A stretch of DNA of 64,000 bases from Crenalkalicoccus roseus (GTDB lineage Bacteria > Pseudomonadota > Alphaproteobacteria > Acetobacterales > Acetobacteraceae). The position numbers and the translations under genes were made by a program. Location of the stretch: assembly GCF_004761865.1 (NCBI RefSeq), contig NZ_SJDM01000003.1:83218-147217 (forward strand), in the 5' to 3' direction. Under the pieces are notes generated by a model, which saw only the letters and a program-made list of their open reading frames with translations, searched no databases and was not told where the DNA came from. Within the stretch, counting starts at the first letter, position 1. Every line of letters starts with the position of its first letter. Of this stretch, positions 1-8,699 are shown piece by piece.

Positions 1-264
1 GGCGAGGCCGACGGCGACCGCCGCGGCAAGGCTCTTCGCATCCAGGGGGGTCCACTTCTCGAGCGGATCCGGCCCGTTGAAGAGGCCGATCAGCAGGACG
101 ATCCCGCCCAGCGCCATCAGCACCCAGAACACCAGCATGGGCATGTAGCCCGGCCCCATGCGGCGGGCGGTGCCGAGGGCATGCTCCTGGTTCAGCCACA
201 GCCCGGCCGCGGCCACGGCGACGAGGAACACGCCCGAGGCGATGTCCTTGGCATTCAACTTCAT
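1..264 (-). CDS. Tripartite tricarboxylate transporter TctB-family protein (partial)
   Basis: This is the N-terminal 88 residues of a small membrane subunit of a TctCAB-type secondary transporter; the gene runs off the left edge. The start has a good ribosome site (AGGAG about 8 bases upstream on the minus strand). Two hydrophobic segments are visible, roughly residues 8-25 and 42-62. The motif MGPGYMPM between them is characteristic of TctB proteins, which pair with the large TctA channel and a periplasmic TctC binding protein to import carboxylates. TctA would be expected beyond the window edge. No tctC gene lies directly upstream: the next gene is a divergent amidohydrolase. The substrate cannot be inferred. 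Confidence 0.8.
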   Translation of the reverse strand, partial: MKLNAKDIASGVFLVAVAAAGLWLNQEHALGTARRMGPGYMPMLVFWVLMALGGIVLLIGLFNGPDPLEKWTPLDAKSLAAAVAVGLA

Positions 265-610
265 TCTGAGACCTCTCCTTGCCTCCCTGCTCCTCCGGCT
301 GCGGGCGCGGAAACGCCGCCCGATCCGGTTGCCGCCGCCCTTGAAGCGCCGGGCAAACGAAAGCGGCCGGCGTGCAATCCCCGGCCACTTCACCGCGAGG
401 CATTCTAGCTGGGTCCAAGAAGAGTGCACTACTCGCGCAACCCTGGACTTAAGAACTCATGAAGGACTTGTAACCCCCGTCCTGGTGTTTTCATGCTTTC
501 CGTAAGTAATCCGTAAGCCGGCCATGGCAGGGGGGCCGCTGCCGCGCCGCTTGCCACGCCCTAAGGCAGCGGCGATCCTGCACGCCCTCGCCGCCTGCCG
601 CAGGATGCCC
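265..610. other. Divergent intergenic region between tctB and the amidohydrolase operon
   Basis: About 345 bases without a supported gene; short open frames here lack coding character. The part from about 445 to 515 is clearly more AT-rich than the surroundings and is where the divergent promoters most likely lie. It includes a direct repeat CCGTAAG at 500-506 and 511-517, spaced 11 bases start to start, about one helical turn. This may be a regulator site, but there is no regulator gene next to it. Confidence 0.4.
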
Positions 611-1789
611 ATGCCGCTTGCCAATGACCCCAGAACGCGCATCCGCGACGCTGCCGCCGCGCTCGAGCCGCGGTTGATCGCGCTGCGCCGCGACATCCAC
701 GCCCATCCCGAGCTCGCCTTCGAGGAGACCCGCACCGCCGGCATCGTCGCCGCCGAACTCGCCCGCCTCGGCATTCCGCACCGCACCGGCGTGGGGCGCA
801 CCGGTGTGCTCGGCGTGATCGAGGGCGGCAGGCCGGGCCCGACGCTCGCCATCCGCGCCGACATGGACGCGCTGCCGATCCAGGAGGAGACCGGGCTGCC
901 CTTCGCCAGCACCGTGCCCGGGAAGATGCACGCCTGCGGGCATGACATCCACACCGTGACGCTGCTCGGCGCCGCCGCGGTGCTGAAGGAGATGGCGCCG
1001 CAGCTCGCCGGGCGCGTGGTGCTGGTGTTCCAGCCGGCCGAGGAGGTGCTGGAGGGCGCCGCGGCGATGATCGCCGACGGCGCGGCGGAGGGGGTGGACT
1101 ACGCGCTCGGCTTCCACAACCACCCGGACATGCCGGCCGGCCGCTTCGGCTACGTCCGCGGCGCCTCGCTCGCCGCCTCGGACCGCTTCGACCTGGTGCT
1201 GCGCGGGCGCTCCGGCCACGCCGCCCACCCCTACGCCTCGGTCGATCCCATCGTCGCGGCGGCGCACCTCGTCGCGCAGGTGCAGACGGTGGTCAGCCGC
1301 GAGATGAAGGCGATCCACCCGGCCGTCGTCACCATCGGCATGCTCCAGGGCGGCACCACCTACAACATCATCCCCGAGCGCGTGCATCTGAAGGGCACGG
1401 TCCGCACCCTGCACGCCGAGGCGCGCGACAAGGCCGAGGCCGCGATCCGCCGCCTGGTGGAGGGGATCTGCGCCGGGATGCGCGTGGCGGCGGAGCTCGC
1501 CTACCAGCGCAAGGTCCCGCCGCTGGTCAATGACGACCGCGTGCTGGAGCCCGCCATCGCGGCCGTGCGCGAGCAATTCGGGGAGGTGATGGAGGAGGGT
1601 GAGCCCTCCATGGGCGCCGAGGACTTCTCCGCCTTCGCGGAGCGGGTGCCGAGCTTCCAGCTCCGCGTCGGCTCCGGCGCGCCGGGGCGGGAGGACCGGC
1701 TGCACAACGCGGCCTACCAGCCGGACGAGCGCTGCATCGGCCTCGGCGTGCAGGCGCTCTCCCGCATCGCGCTGGACATGCTGCGGTGA
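611..1789 (+). CDS. M20-family amidohydrolase (hippurate/N-acyl-amino-acid hydrolase type)
   Basis: A zinc-dependent amidohydrolase of the M20D group, which cleaves N-acyl or similar amide bonds of amino-acid derivatives. The metal-binding signatures are present: HAHPEL near residue 30, ADMDALPI near 86, HACGHD near 110, PAEE near 145 and GFHNHPD near 175. At about 392 residues it has the family's usual length. I chose the ATG at 611 because CAGGA lies five bases upstream; an in-frame ATG at 605 and a longer frame from 524 are alternatives. It is the first gene of a tightly packed operon, overlapping the creatininase-family gene by four bases. The context suggests catabolism of a small amide compound, but the substrate is unknown. 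Confidence 0.85.
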   Translation: MPLANDPRTRIRDAAAALEPRLIALRRDIHAHPELAFEETRTAGIVAAELARLGIPHRTGVGRTGVLGVIEGGRPGPTLAIRADMDALPIQEETGLPFASTVPGKMHACGHDIHTVTLLGAAAVLKEMAPQLAGRVVLVFQPAEEVLEGAAAMIADGAAEGVDYALGFHNHPDMPAGRFGYVRGASLAASDRFDLVLRGRSGHAAHPYASVDPIVAAAHLVAQVQTVVSREMKAIHPAVVTIGMLQGGTTYNIIPERVHLKGTVRTLHAEARDKAEAAIRRLVEGICAGMRVAAELAYQRKVPPLVNDDRVLEPAIAAVREQFGEVMEEGEPSMGAEDFSAFAERVPSFQLRVGSGAPGREDRLHNAAYQPDERCIGLGVQALSRIALDMLR

Positions 1790-2574
1790 CGCGCCGCATC
1801 GCCGAACTCACCGCACCCGAGGTGGCGGAGCGCCTCGCCGCCGGCGCCTGCGTGCTGCTGCCCATGGGCAGCCTGGAGACGCACGGGCCGCAGGCGCCGA
1901 TGGGCGACTTCCTGCTGGCCGAGGCGGTCGCCGGGCGCATTGCCAGCGCCGCCGCGGCGCACGGGACGGATGCGCTGCTCCTCCCGCCCATCCCCTTTGG
2001 CGGCGAGGACTTCTTCTCCTTCGTCCCTGGCGGCGTGGTGCTGACGCCCGCACTGCTGCAGGCCGTAGTGGAGGAGGTGTGCGGCAACCTGATCCGCACC
2101 GGCACGCGGCGCATCCTGATCGTCAACGGCCATGCCGGCTCGATCGCGCCGGTGGACGCCGCCTGCCGCGCGCTGCGCCGGCGCCACGACCTCCGCATCC
2201 CGGCGTTGCATCTCTGGCGCGCCGCGGGCGCGCTGCACGGCGAGCTCGGCGGCAGCCCCGACAGCCTCGGACATGGCGGCGACCCGGTCTGGTCGGTGGC
2301 GCTGCACCTCCGCCCCGACCTCTGCCGCCCGGAGCGGGCGCGGGCGCGGGAGGCGGTGCCGCCCATCCTCGGCCTGCCCGTCGCCGATTTCGGCACGCTG
2401 CGCATCGCCGGCGTGCCCTTCGCCGTGCCGATGGAGGTGGAGGAGGTCGCGCCCGGCGGCGTCGCCTGCGCCGACAGCCGCCCCGGCAGCGCGGAACACG
2501 GCGAGCGCCTGGTGGCGCGGCTGGCCGAGGCCGGCGCCGCCATGCTCGCGCAGCTGAAGGAGCATGTCGCGTGA
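1786..2574 (+). CDS. Creatininase-family protein
   Basis: 262 residues of the creatininase/creatinine amidohydrolase superfamily, metal-dependent hydrolases acting on cyclic amides and related bonds. The N-terminal metal motif GSLETHGP is seen (Glu31, His33), with an Asp near 41 and NGHAGS near 110. In the usual HAGExETS motif this protein has HGGDPVWS, so one canonical Glu ligand is replaced by Asp. Activity on creatinine itself is therefore not assured. It starts with GTG in a GTGA overlap with the amidohydrolase stop, so translation is probably coupled. It overlaps the next gene by four bases as well. Confidence 0.8.
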   Translation: MTRRIAELTAPEVAERLAAGACVLLPMGSLETHGPQAPMGDFLLAEAVAGRIASAAAAHGTDALLLPPIPFGGEDFFSFVPGGVVLTPALLQAVVEEVCGNLIRTGTRRILIVNGHAGSIAPVDAACRALRRRHDLRIPALHLWRAAGALHGELGGSPDSLGHGGDPVWSVALHLRPDLCRPERARAREAVPPILGLPVADFGTLRIAGVPFAVPMEVEEVAPGGVACADSRPGSAEHGERLVARLAEAGAAMLAQLKEHVA

Positions 2575-3554
2575 GGATCTGCGTCTACGGCCCCGGCGCC
2601 ATCGGCGGGCATCTGGCGGCGCGGCTGGCGAAGGGGGGCGCGGAGGTTTCCGTGGTCGCCCGCGGCGCGCAGCTCGAGGCGATCCGCGCCCGCGGCCTCG
2701 CGGTCCGTGCCGCGGACGGGGTGATCGAGTGCCGTCCCCGCGCCAGCGACGACCCGGCCGAGCTCGGCCCTCAGGACGCGGTGGTGGTGACGACCAAGGT
2801 GCCGGCGCTACCCTCCGTCGCCGCCCGCATCGCGCCGCTGCTGGGGGCCGACACGCCGGTCGCCTTCGTCACCAACGGCATTCCCTGGTGGTACTTCGAC
2901 TGGCATGGCGGCCCGCGCGAGGGCGACCGCGTGCCGGAGGCGGATCCGGGCGACGTGGTGCGCCGCGCCGTCGGCGTGGAGCGCGCCATCGGCGGGGTCA
3001 TCTACTCCGCCTGCTCGGTCGCGGAACCCGGCGTGGTCGAGGTGACCAGCCGCACCAGCAAGCTGATCCTGGGCGAGCCGGACGGCGCCCGCTCCCCCCG
3101 CGCCGTGGCGCTGGCCGCGGCCTTCAAGGCGGGGGGGCTGCCCTGCTCGGTCTCGGCCGACATCCGCACCGATGTCTGGGCAAAGCTGCTGAACAACCTC
3201 TCCAACGGCCCGGTCTGCCTGCTGACCCGGCGGCACATGCGCGACACCTTCGCCGATCCTGCGATCCGCGCGGCGGCGGTGCGCGTGGTCGAGGAGGGGA
3301 TGGCGGTCGCCGCCGCGCTCGGCCGGCCCGTGCCCGGCTCGGCCGAGGAGCGGATCGCGCTCTCCGCCGACCTGCCGCACAAGCCCTCCATCCTGCAGGA
3401 CCTGGAGGCGGGACGGCCGATGGAGGTGGAGGCGCTGTTCATGGCGCCGCTCCGCCTCGCCCGCGAGGCCGGGGTGCCGACGCCGACCCTGTCCCTGCTG
3501 GTGGCGCTCGCGGCCCAGGCGGCGGAGGCGGCGGGCCTATATAAGCGGGTATGA
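2571..3554 (+). CDS. Ketopantoate reductase-family (PanE/ApbA) oxidoreductase
   Basis: 327 residues starting at GTG in a GTGA overlap with the upstream stop. The N-terminal Rossmann motif GPGAIGG binds NADP; VTNGIPWWYFD near 100 and KLLNNLSNGPVCLL near 205 match the substrate-domain positions (Lys and Asn) of 2-dehydropantoate 2-reductases. Many ApbA-family members outside pantothenate operons reduce other 2-keto acids. Placement between a creatininase-family gene and a VOC gene suggests a catabolic role rather than coenzyme A synthesis, so I do not assign panE. The stop overlaps the first possible start of the VOC gene. Confidence 0.8.
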   Translation: MRICVYGPGAIGGHLAARLAKGGAEVSVVARGAQLEAIRARGLAVRAADGVIECRPRASDDPAELGPQDAVVVTTKVPALPSVAARIAPLLGADTPVAFVTNGIPWWYFDWHGGPREGDRVPEADPGDVVRRAVGVERAIGGVIYSACSVAEPGVVEVTSRTSKLILGEPDGARSPRAVALAAAFKAGGLPCSVSADIRTDVWAKLLNNLSNGPVCLLTRRHMRDTFADPAIRAAAVRVVEEGMAVAAALGRPVPGSAEERIALSADLPHKPSILQDLEAGRPMEVEALFMAPLRLAREAGVPTPTLSLLVALAAQAAEAAGLYKRV

Positions 3555-3595
3555 GCGGGCGGGCTGAGGTGCTTCGCCTCGGGGAAGGACACCGC

Positions 3596-4435
3596 ATGGG
3601 ACCGCTGATAGACCACGTCGTCGTGGATGTGCGCGACCGGATGGAGGAGGGGGCGCGGCGCTACCGTGCCCTCGGCTTCACCCTGACGCCGCTCGGCCGG
3701 CACAGCCTGGGCTCGGCCAACCATCTGGCGATCTTCGGGCGCGACTATCTGGAGCTGCTCGGCACCGACGTCCCCGGCGGGGCGCTGCGCCCCGACCTCG
3801 CGGGCTATCCGGTGGGGCTGAACGGGCTGGTGTTCCTGGCCAGGGGGGCGGAGGCGCTGCAGCAGGCGCAGCAGGCGCGCGGCGTGCCGGTGCAGGGCGT
3901 GGTCAATTTCTTCCGCCCGGTGGAGTTCCCGGACGGCACCCGCGCCGATGCCCGCTTCAACGTCGTGCGCCTCGACCCCGCCGCCGCCTTCGACGGCCGC
4001 ATGTACTGGTGCGAGCATTTGACGCCCGAGAATGTCTGGCGCGCGGAGTGGCAGGACCACCCGAACGGCGCCACCGGCATCGCCCGCGTGCTGCTCTCGG
4101 TGCGCGACCCGGCGCGGCAGGCGGCGCTGTTCACCCGCATCTTCGGTCCCGGCCACCTGGCCGAGGGGCCGGGCGGGCGGCGCATCCTGAAGGCCGGGGA
4201 CGCGGTGGTGGAGTTCGCGCCGCACGCCGCGGTGCGGGAGGAGCTTGGCGCCGCCGCGCCCGACCCCGCCGAGCGGGGCGACCACATGGTGCTGGTGGGG
4301 CTGCGTGTGCGCGACCTCGCCCGCACCGCCGAGGTGCTGCGCGCCAACGGCGTCGCCGGCGTGGAGGAGAAGGACGGCCGGCTGCGCGTCCCGGCGTCCG
4401 AGGCGATGAACGCGACGATCGACTTCATGGCCTGA
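3596..4435 (+). CDS. VOC-family protein (glyoxalase-like domain)
   Basis: 279 residues from the ATG at 3596, preceded by GGGGAAGGAC at good spacing; an in-frame ATG at 3551 overlapping the previous stop is the alternative. The N-terminus (IDHVVVDVRD) and an internal second half (GIARVLLSVRDP) look like paired beta-alpha-beta-beta-beta units of the vicinal-oxygen-chelate fold, near the Glyoxalase-like domain 3 group. Such proteins are metal-dependent isomerases, lyases or dioxygenases, so the reaction cannot be named. It closes the four-gene operon. Its last 11 bases overlap the end of the convergent gene on the minus strand. Confidence 0.75.
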   Translation: MGPLIDHVVVDVRDRMEEGARRYRALGFTLTPLGRHSLGSANHLAIFGRDYLELLGTDVPGGALRPDLAGYPVGLNGLVFLARGAEALQQAQQARGVPVQGVVNFFRPVEFPDGTRADARFNVVRLDPAAAFDGRMYWCEHLTPENVWRAEWQDHPNGATGIARVLLSVRDPARQAALFTRIFGPGHLAEGPGGRRILKAGDAVVEFAPHAAVREELGAAAPDPAERGDHMVLVGLRVRDLARTAEVLRANGVAGVEEKDGRLRVPASEAMNATIDFMA

Positions 4436-5384
4436 GCGGCGCGGGGCGCGGCAGGGCGGTCTGGCCGAGCACCCAGCCCTCCCAGCGCCGGATCCAGGGG
4501 TCCTCCGGCACGAAATCCGGCCGGGCCCCGTCCAGCACGCCGATCAGGCCGAGCAGGCCGATGACGGAGTCGAACCGGTCCTCGGCCGCCGCGTCGCGCC
4601 CGAAGCCGGCGGCGATGGCCTCGGCCAGGGCGGGCGTGGGCTCGACGCGCCGCGCCGCCATGGCGCCGGCCAGCGCCGGGGCGAGCGCCCGCCGCGCCGC
4701 CTGCGCCCGCTTGCTGCCGGAAAGGCGAAGGCCGCAATGACGCAGCGCCTCGGCCGGATACACCTCGGCCAGCACCAGCCGCCCCGGGGCGAGCAGCGCG
4801 CGCAGCCGGCCCTCGAAGGGCCACAGCGCGAGCGGCGCCCCGGCGGCGAGGGCGGGCGCCAGCCAGTCCCGCCAGGCCGTGATCGCCGCCTTGCCGGACT
4901 GGTTGGCGCCGAGCGTCCAGAATGGCGGCGCCCCGGCCGGGCGTTCCGCCGTCGCGCGGTCGCACCAGCGCGACAGGGCGTCGGGGCCGGCGAGGCCGAG
5001 CGCGGCCGCATGTGCCGCCCGCGTCATCCCCTTTGCGCCGCGCGCCGGGTAGAAGGGGCGGTCGGGCGAGACCGTCTCCAGCCCCGCATTCACCGCGAAG
5101 AAGCCGGGACGGCCGGCGAGGCCGCGCAGGAAGGTGGGGAAGTCGGGCTCCGGCCGCCCCGCCGCCCAGGCGCGCGGCAGGCCGAGCGGGAGGTCGAGGC
5201 CGAGCGCTGCCGGCACACCCTCGCCGAGGAGCGTCGCCGCCAGCGCCGCCGGGTCCCGCACTTGGCAGGGCGCCTCCGCCCGCCATGTGCCGCCCTGGCG
5301 GCGGGCGAGGGTGGCCCACCGCTTGCGCGGATCGCTGCTCCAATCCGCATGCGCGGCAACCAGGTCGGGCGGCGGGGGCGGCAT
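4425..5384 (-). CDS. DUF429-like hypothetical protein
   Basis: 319 residues from the ATG at 5384; an in-frame start at 5477 would add a proline-rich head without obvious value. I do not recognise a characterised function. Blocks such as GLDLPLGLPR near 65, GANQSGKAAI near 160, VYPAEALRH near 210 and AEDRFDSVIGLLGLIGVL near 270 resemble DUF429 proteins, which are predicted to have an RNase H-like fold. The DxxDA-type C-terminal motif is only approximated. It is divergent from cytochrome b561 and convergent with the VOC gene, overlapping it by 11 bases. The reading frame is coherent for its full length. Confidence 0.6.
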   Translation of the reverse strand: MPPPPPDLVAAHADWSSDPRKRWATLARRQGGTWRAEAPCQVRDPAALAATLLGEGVPAALGLDLPLGLPRAWAAGRPEPDFPTFLRGLAGRPGFFAVNAGLETVSPDRPFYPARGAKGMTRAAHAAALGLAGPDALSRWCDRATAERPAGAPPFWTLGANQSGKAAITAWRDWLAPALAAGAPLALWPFEGRLRALLAPGRLVLAEVYPAEALRHCGLRLSGSKRAQAARRALAPALAGAMAARRVEPTPALAEAIAAGFGRDAAAEDRFDSVIGLLGLIGVLDGARPDFVPEDPWIRRWEGWVLGQTALPRPAPLRP

Positions 5385-5446
5385 GTCGGGGCTCGGCGTA
5401 TAAGGCGGGCGGCGCGGGACCGCCGCGGCAGGCGAGGGGAAGGGCG

Positions 5447-6019
5447 ATGGCGGAGGCGAGAATACCGGAGAGGACACGCGGGCCGGAGGCGGCGACGCCC
5501 TACAACACCCCCGCCAAATGGTTCCACTGGGTCACGGTGGCGCTGATGGCGGTGGCCCTGCCGGTCGGCCCGCTGATCAAGTTCGTCCGGGACGAGGACA
5601 AGATGGCGTTCTACGCGCTGCACGAATCGGCGGGGCTGACCCTGCTGTTCGTGGCCATCGCCCGCCTCGCCTGGCGCCTGCGCCACCCGCCGCCGCCCCT
5701 GCCCGCGCATGTTCCGCGGCCGCTGCGGTTCGCGGCCAACGGGGTGCACAACACCCTCTACGCGCTGCTGATCCTGCAGCCCGTCCTCGGCTTCCTCATG
5801 ACCAACGCCTTCGGCTTCCCGATGCGGGGGGAGACCGCCTATCTCGGCTTCATCCACTTCCCGAAATTCATGGAGCCGGTGGAGTGGCTGGCCGAGTGGC
5901 TCAAGACCGCGCACATCATCGGCGGCTGGACCATCGCGGCGCTGCTGGTGGCCCATCTGGGCGGGGTCGTGTACCACCAGGCGATCCGCCGCGACGACCT
6001 GCTGCTGCGCATGGTCTGA
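5447..6019 (+). CDS. Cytochrome b561 family protein
   Basis: 190 residues of a four-helix di-heme b-type cytochrome in the inner membrane. Family members pass electrons from quinol to soluble acceptors or periplasmic cytochromes. Candidate heme ligands are His27 in WFHW, the His in ALHESAG near 62, the His in GVHN near 100 and the His residues near AHLGG and VYHQ near the C-terminus. The ATG at 5447 has a purine-rich ribosome site (GGGGAAGGG). Upstream sequence in the same frame is the antisense of the DUF429-like gene and is not coding. It appears to be a single-gene transcript. Confidence 0.85.
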   Translation: MAEARIPERTRGPEAATPYNTPAKWFHWVTVALMAVALPVGPLIKFVRDEDKMAFYALHESAGLTLLFVAIARLAWRLRHPPPPLPAHVPRPLRFAANGVHNTLYALLILQPVLGFLMTNAFGFPMRGETAYLGFIHFPKFMEPVEWLAEWLKTAHIIGGWTIAALLVAHLGGVVYHQAIRRDDLLLRMV

Positions 6020-6187
6020 TGCCCGGCGAAGGCCACGGCTTCCGTGACGGCTGCGCGCCAGCCTCGAGGGTCACGCCCCAGCCATGGGGCGGGGCTTCGC
6101 ACGGCCGGGGATGGCGCCTCGGGGGGCGGCTTTCCACCCTGTCCGGCCTGCGCTAAAGGCGCCGCTTCACGGCTGCGGGTGGGCCAC

Positions 6188-6272
6188 GCGGGCGTGGTGG
6201 AACTGGCAGACACGCCGGATTTAGGTTCCGGTGGCGCAAGCCGTGGGGGTTCAAATCCCTCCGCCCGCACCA
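6188..6272 (+). tRNA. tRNA-Leu (anticodon UAG)
   Basis: An 85-base class II tRNA with an encoded CCA end. The acceptor arms GCGGGCG and CGCCCGC pair perfectly. The anticodon stem CCGGA/TCCGG encloses the loop TTTAGGT, giving anticodon TAG and leucine identity. The long variable arm and the T-loop GTTCAAATC are present. It lies directly upstream of the trigger factor gene. Confidence 0.95.
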
Positions 6273-6314
6273 CCACCCCCGGCCTGACCCCCTTGGAAAG
6301 TGGGCGAGACGACG

Positions 6315-7655
6315 ATGCAGGTGACCGAGGTCGCGAATGAGGGGCTGAAGCGGGCCTACCAGGTGGTGGTCCCGGCGAGCGATATCGCGGCCAAGCGCGC
6401 CGAGCGGCTGGACAGGCTGGGCCGCGAGCTGCGCCTGCCCGGCTTCCGCCCCGGCAAGGTGCCGCCCAAGGTGGTGGCCGCCCGCTACGGCCAGGCGGTG
6501 ACCGGGGAGGTGCTTGAAGAGAGCGTGAATGACGCCACCCGGCAGGTGGTCTCCGACCGCGGCCTGCGCCCGGCCCTGCAGCCGAAGATCGAGCTGGTGA
6601 ACTTCGCCGAGGGCGCCGATCTCGAGTTCAAGATGGAGCTCGAGGTGCTGCCTGAGGTGCCGATGCCGGATTTCGCCGGCATCGCGCTGGAGCGACTGAA
6701 GGCCGAGCCGACCGAGGAGCAGGTCGCCAAGGCGCTCGATTCCATCGCCCAGCGCAACCGCCGCCTGGAAGACATCGAGGAGGCCCGTCCCGCCGCCCGG
6801 GGCGAGGTGCTGGTCTGCGACTTCACCGGCCGGCTGATCGGCGAGGATGGGACGCCGGGCGAGCCTTTCCCCGGCGGCTCGGCCACCGACATGCCGATCG
6901 AGGTGGCGGGCGAGGGCTTCATCCCGGGCTTCACCGAGCAGCTGGAGGGCATGGCGCCCGGCGAGACCCGGACCATCCGCGTCACCTTCCCCGAAGGCTA
7001 CGGGGCCGCCGAGCTGGCCGGCAAGCAGGCGGCCTTCGAGGTGACCGCCAAGGCCCTGAAGCGGCCCGTCACCCCGGCCCTGGACGACGAGCTGGCGAAG
7101 TCCCTCGGCTTCGACGACCTGGAGAAGCTGAAGGGCGCGCTGCGTGAGCAGCTTCAGAAGGAGTATGACAGCCTGTCGCGGCTGCGGATCAAGCGGGCGT
7201 TGCTCGACGCGCTGGCGGAGCGGGCCGACTTCCCGGTGCCCGAGGGAATGGTCGAGGCCGAGTTCGCCCAGATCTGGCAGCGGGTGGAGGCCGACCTGAA
7301 GGCCGGGCGGCTGGACGAGGACGACAAGGGCAAGGATGAGGAAACCCTGAAGGCCGATTACCGCCGGATCGCGGAACGGCGGATCCGCCTCGGTCTGCTG
7401 CTGTCCGAGATCGGCCGGACCAACAACATTTCGGTCACCGCCGAGGAGCTCGGCCGGGCGATGCGTCAGGAGGCGGCCCGCTACCCTGGCCAGGAGCAGG
7501 CCGTGATGGAGTTCTTCCGCAGGAACCCCCAGGCGGCCGAGAATCTCCGCTCCCCCATCTTCGAGGAGAAGGTGGTGGACTTCATGCTCGAGCTGGCGCA
7601 GGTGACGGAGCGGACCGTGTCGCCGGAGGAACTCTCCGGGGGGGCGGCGGCCTGA
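6315..7655 (+). CDS. tig: Trigger factor
   Basis: 446-residue ribosome-associated chaperone and peptidyl-prolyl isomerase that meets nascent chains at the exit tunnel. The N-terminal ribosome-binding domain carries GFRPGKVPPKVV near residue 42. The FKBP-type isomerase domain spans about 155-240 (FTGRLIGEDG, GEGFIPGF), and the C-terminal helical chaperone arms follow. Length fits the family. The ATG at 6315 gives the standard MQVTEV start; a GTG at 6300 in frame is possible. Its position ahead of clpP, clpX and lon is the classical proteostasis gene order. Confidence 0.96.
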   Translation: MQVTEVANEGLKRAYQVVVPASDIAAKRAERLDRLGRELRLPGFRPGKVPPKVVAARYGQAVTGEVLEESVNDATRQVVSDRGLRPALQPKIELVNFAEGADLEFKMELEVLPEVPMPDFAGIALERLKAEPTEEQVAKALDSIAQRNRRLEDIEEARPAARGEVLVCDFTGRLIGEDGTPGEPFPGGSATDMPIEVAGEGFIPGFTEQLEGMAPGETRTIRVTFPEGYGAAELAGKQAAFEVTAKALKRPVTPALDDELAKSLGFDDLEKLKGALREQLQKEYDSLSRLRIKRALLDALAERADFPVPEGMVEAEFAQIWQRVEADLKAGRLDEDDKGKDEETLKADYRRIAERRIRLGLLLSEIGRTNNISVTAEELGRAMRQEAARYPGQEQAVMEFFRRNPQAAENLRSPIFEEKVVDFMLELAQVTERTVSPEELSGGAAA

Positions 7656-7894
7656 GCCGCCCGGCTGCGGCGAGGCATGGCCGGCGGTTCAGGCCGTCAC
7701 GGGACGGTATCGAGTGGTCACAGCGGGCGCGGCAGCCCTTCCGGTGCGCTGGCGCTTGCCCCACATTAGCGGGGCCGGGCGATTCCGCCCGCCGGGCGGG
7801 GCGGCGTGGCGGCCGATCCGAGGCCGGCCGGAGACCCTGGCGGCATTCGGGCCGCGCGTGCCGGCTGCGCCCCTGCGACTGAAAGGCATGACCT

Positions 7895-8539
7895 ATGCGG
7901 GACCGTGATCCGGTCGAGTTCTACAACAGCAACCTCGTTCCGATGGTGGTCGAGCAGACCGCCCGGGGCGAGCGTGCCTACGACATTTATTCGCGTCTGC
8001 TGAAGGAGCGCATCATCTTCCTGACGGGCCCGGTCTACGACCAGGTGTCCTCGCTGATCTGCGCCCAGCTCCTGTTCCTGGAGAGCGAGAATCCGAACAA
8101 GGATATCGCCTTCTACATCAATTCGCCGGGCGGTGTGGTTTCGGCCGGCCTCGCGATGTATGACACGATGCAGTATATCCGCAGCCCCGTGAGCACGGTC
8201 TGCATCGGCCAAGCGGCTTCCATGGGCTCGCTGCTGCTCTGCGCCGGCACCAAGGGCAAGCGTTTTGCCCTGCCCAACAGCCGGATCATGGTGCATCAGC
8301 CCTCTGGCGGCGCCCAGGGGCAGGCCACCGACATCGAGATCCAGGCCCGGGAGATCCTGAAGCTCCGCCAGCGGCTGAACGAGATCTATGTCAAGCACAC
8401 GGGTCAGCCCATCGAGGCGATCGAACGCAAGCTGGAGCGGGATACCTATATGTCGGCCGAGGAGGCCCGGGATTTCGGCCTGATCGACCAGGTGGTCGAG
8501 CAGCGTCCCGCCGCGCCGGGCGCCGAGGCGAAGAGCTGA
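7895..8539 (+). CDS. clpP: ATP-dependent Clp protease proteolytic subunit
   Basis: 214-residue serine protease subunit that forms the double-heptamer chamber of ClpXP and ClpAP. The catalytic triad is intact: Ser109 in GQAASMGS, His134 in MVHQPSGG and Asp183 in ERDTY. The start gives [10 protein letters not shown], typical of alphaproteobacterial ClpP with a short propeptide. It lies 239 bases after tig, so it may have its own promoter, but I could not identify a convincing one. ClpX, its partner ATPase, follows after 160 bases. Confidence 0.97.
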   Translation: MRDRDPVEFYNSNLVPMVVEQTARGERAYDIYSRLLKERIIFLTGPVYDQVSSLICAQLLFLESENPNKDIAFYINSPGGVVSAGLAMYDTMQYIRSPVSTVCIGQAASMGSLLLCAGTKGKRFALPNSRIMVHQPSGGAQGQATDIEIQAREILKLRQRLNEIYVKHTGQPIEAIERKLERDTYMSAEEARDFGLIDQVVEQRPAAPGAEAKS

Positions 8540-8616
8540 GGCCCGCCCTGTCGGGTACCGGTGTCCCGCCCCGGCGCCCGCCGCCCGCCTGCCGGGCCGG
8601 GCCCGCACGGAGCTTT

Positions 8617-8634
8617 CCCCCTGATGACAGGGGG
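8617..8634 (+). terminator. Hairpin between clpP and clpX
   Basis: A perfect 6-bp stem (CCCCCT/AGGGGG) with loop GATGAC. No T-run follows, so it may be a weak terminator, a processing or stability element, or chance in GC-rich DNA. Confidence 0.3.
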
Positions 8635-8699
8635 GCTACAGTCCTGACCAGCGCCCCTCACGGCCGGCACCCCGGCCGAGCGGGGGGCGGGGAGTGCCC

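Noticed and set aside
158..505. 115-codon open frame on the + strand
   Set aside because: It overlaps tctB on the opposite strand and the AT-rich control region, with arginine/proline-rich content typical of GC-rich shadow frames.
6020..6187. Short frames and a CGCCCC/GGGGCG hairpin between cytochrome b561 and tRNA-Leu
   Set aside because: No coding support. The hairpin is short with no T-run and common in DNA of this composition.
7656..7894. 64-codon frame (7714-7908) ahead of clpP
   Set aside because: Low-complexity proline/arginine content, overlaps the clpP start in another frame, and lacks a ribosome site.
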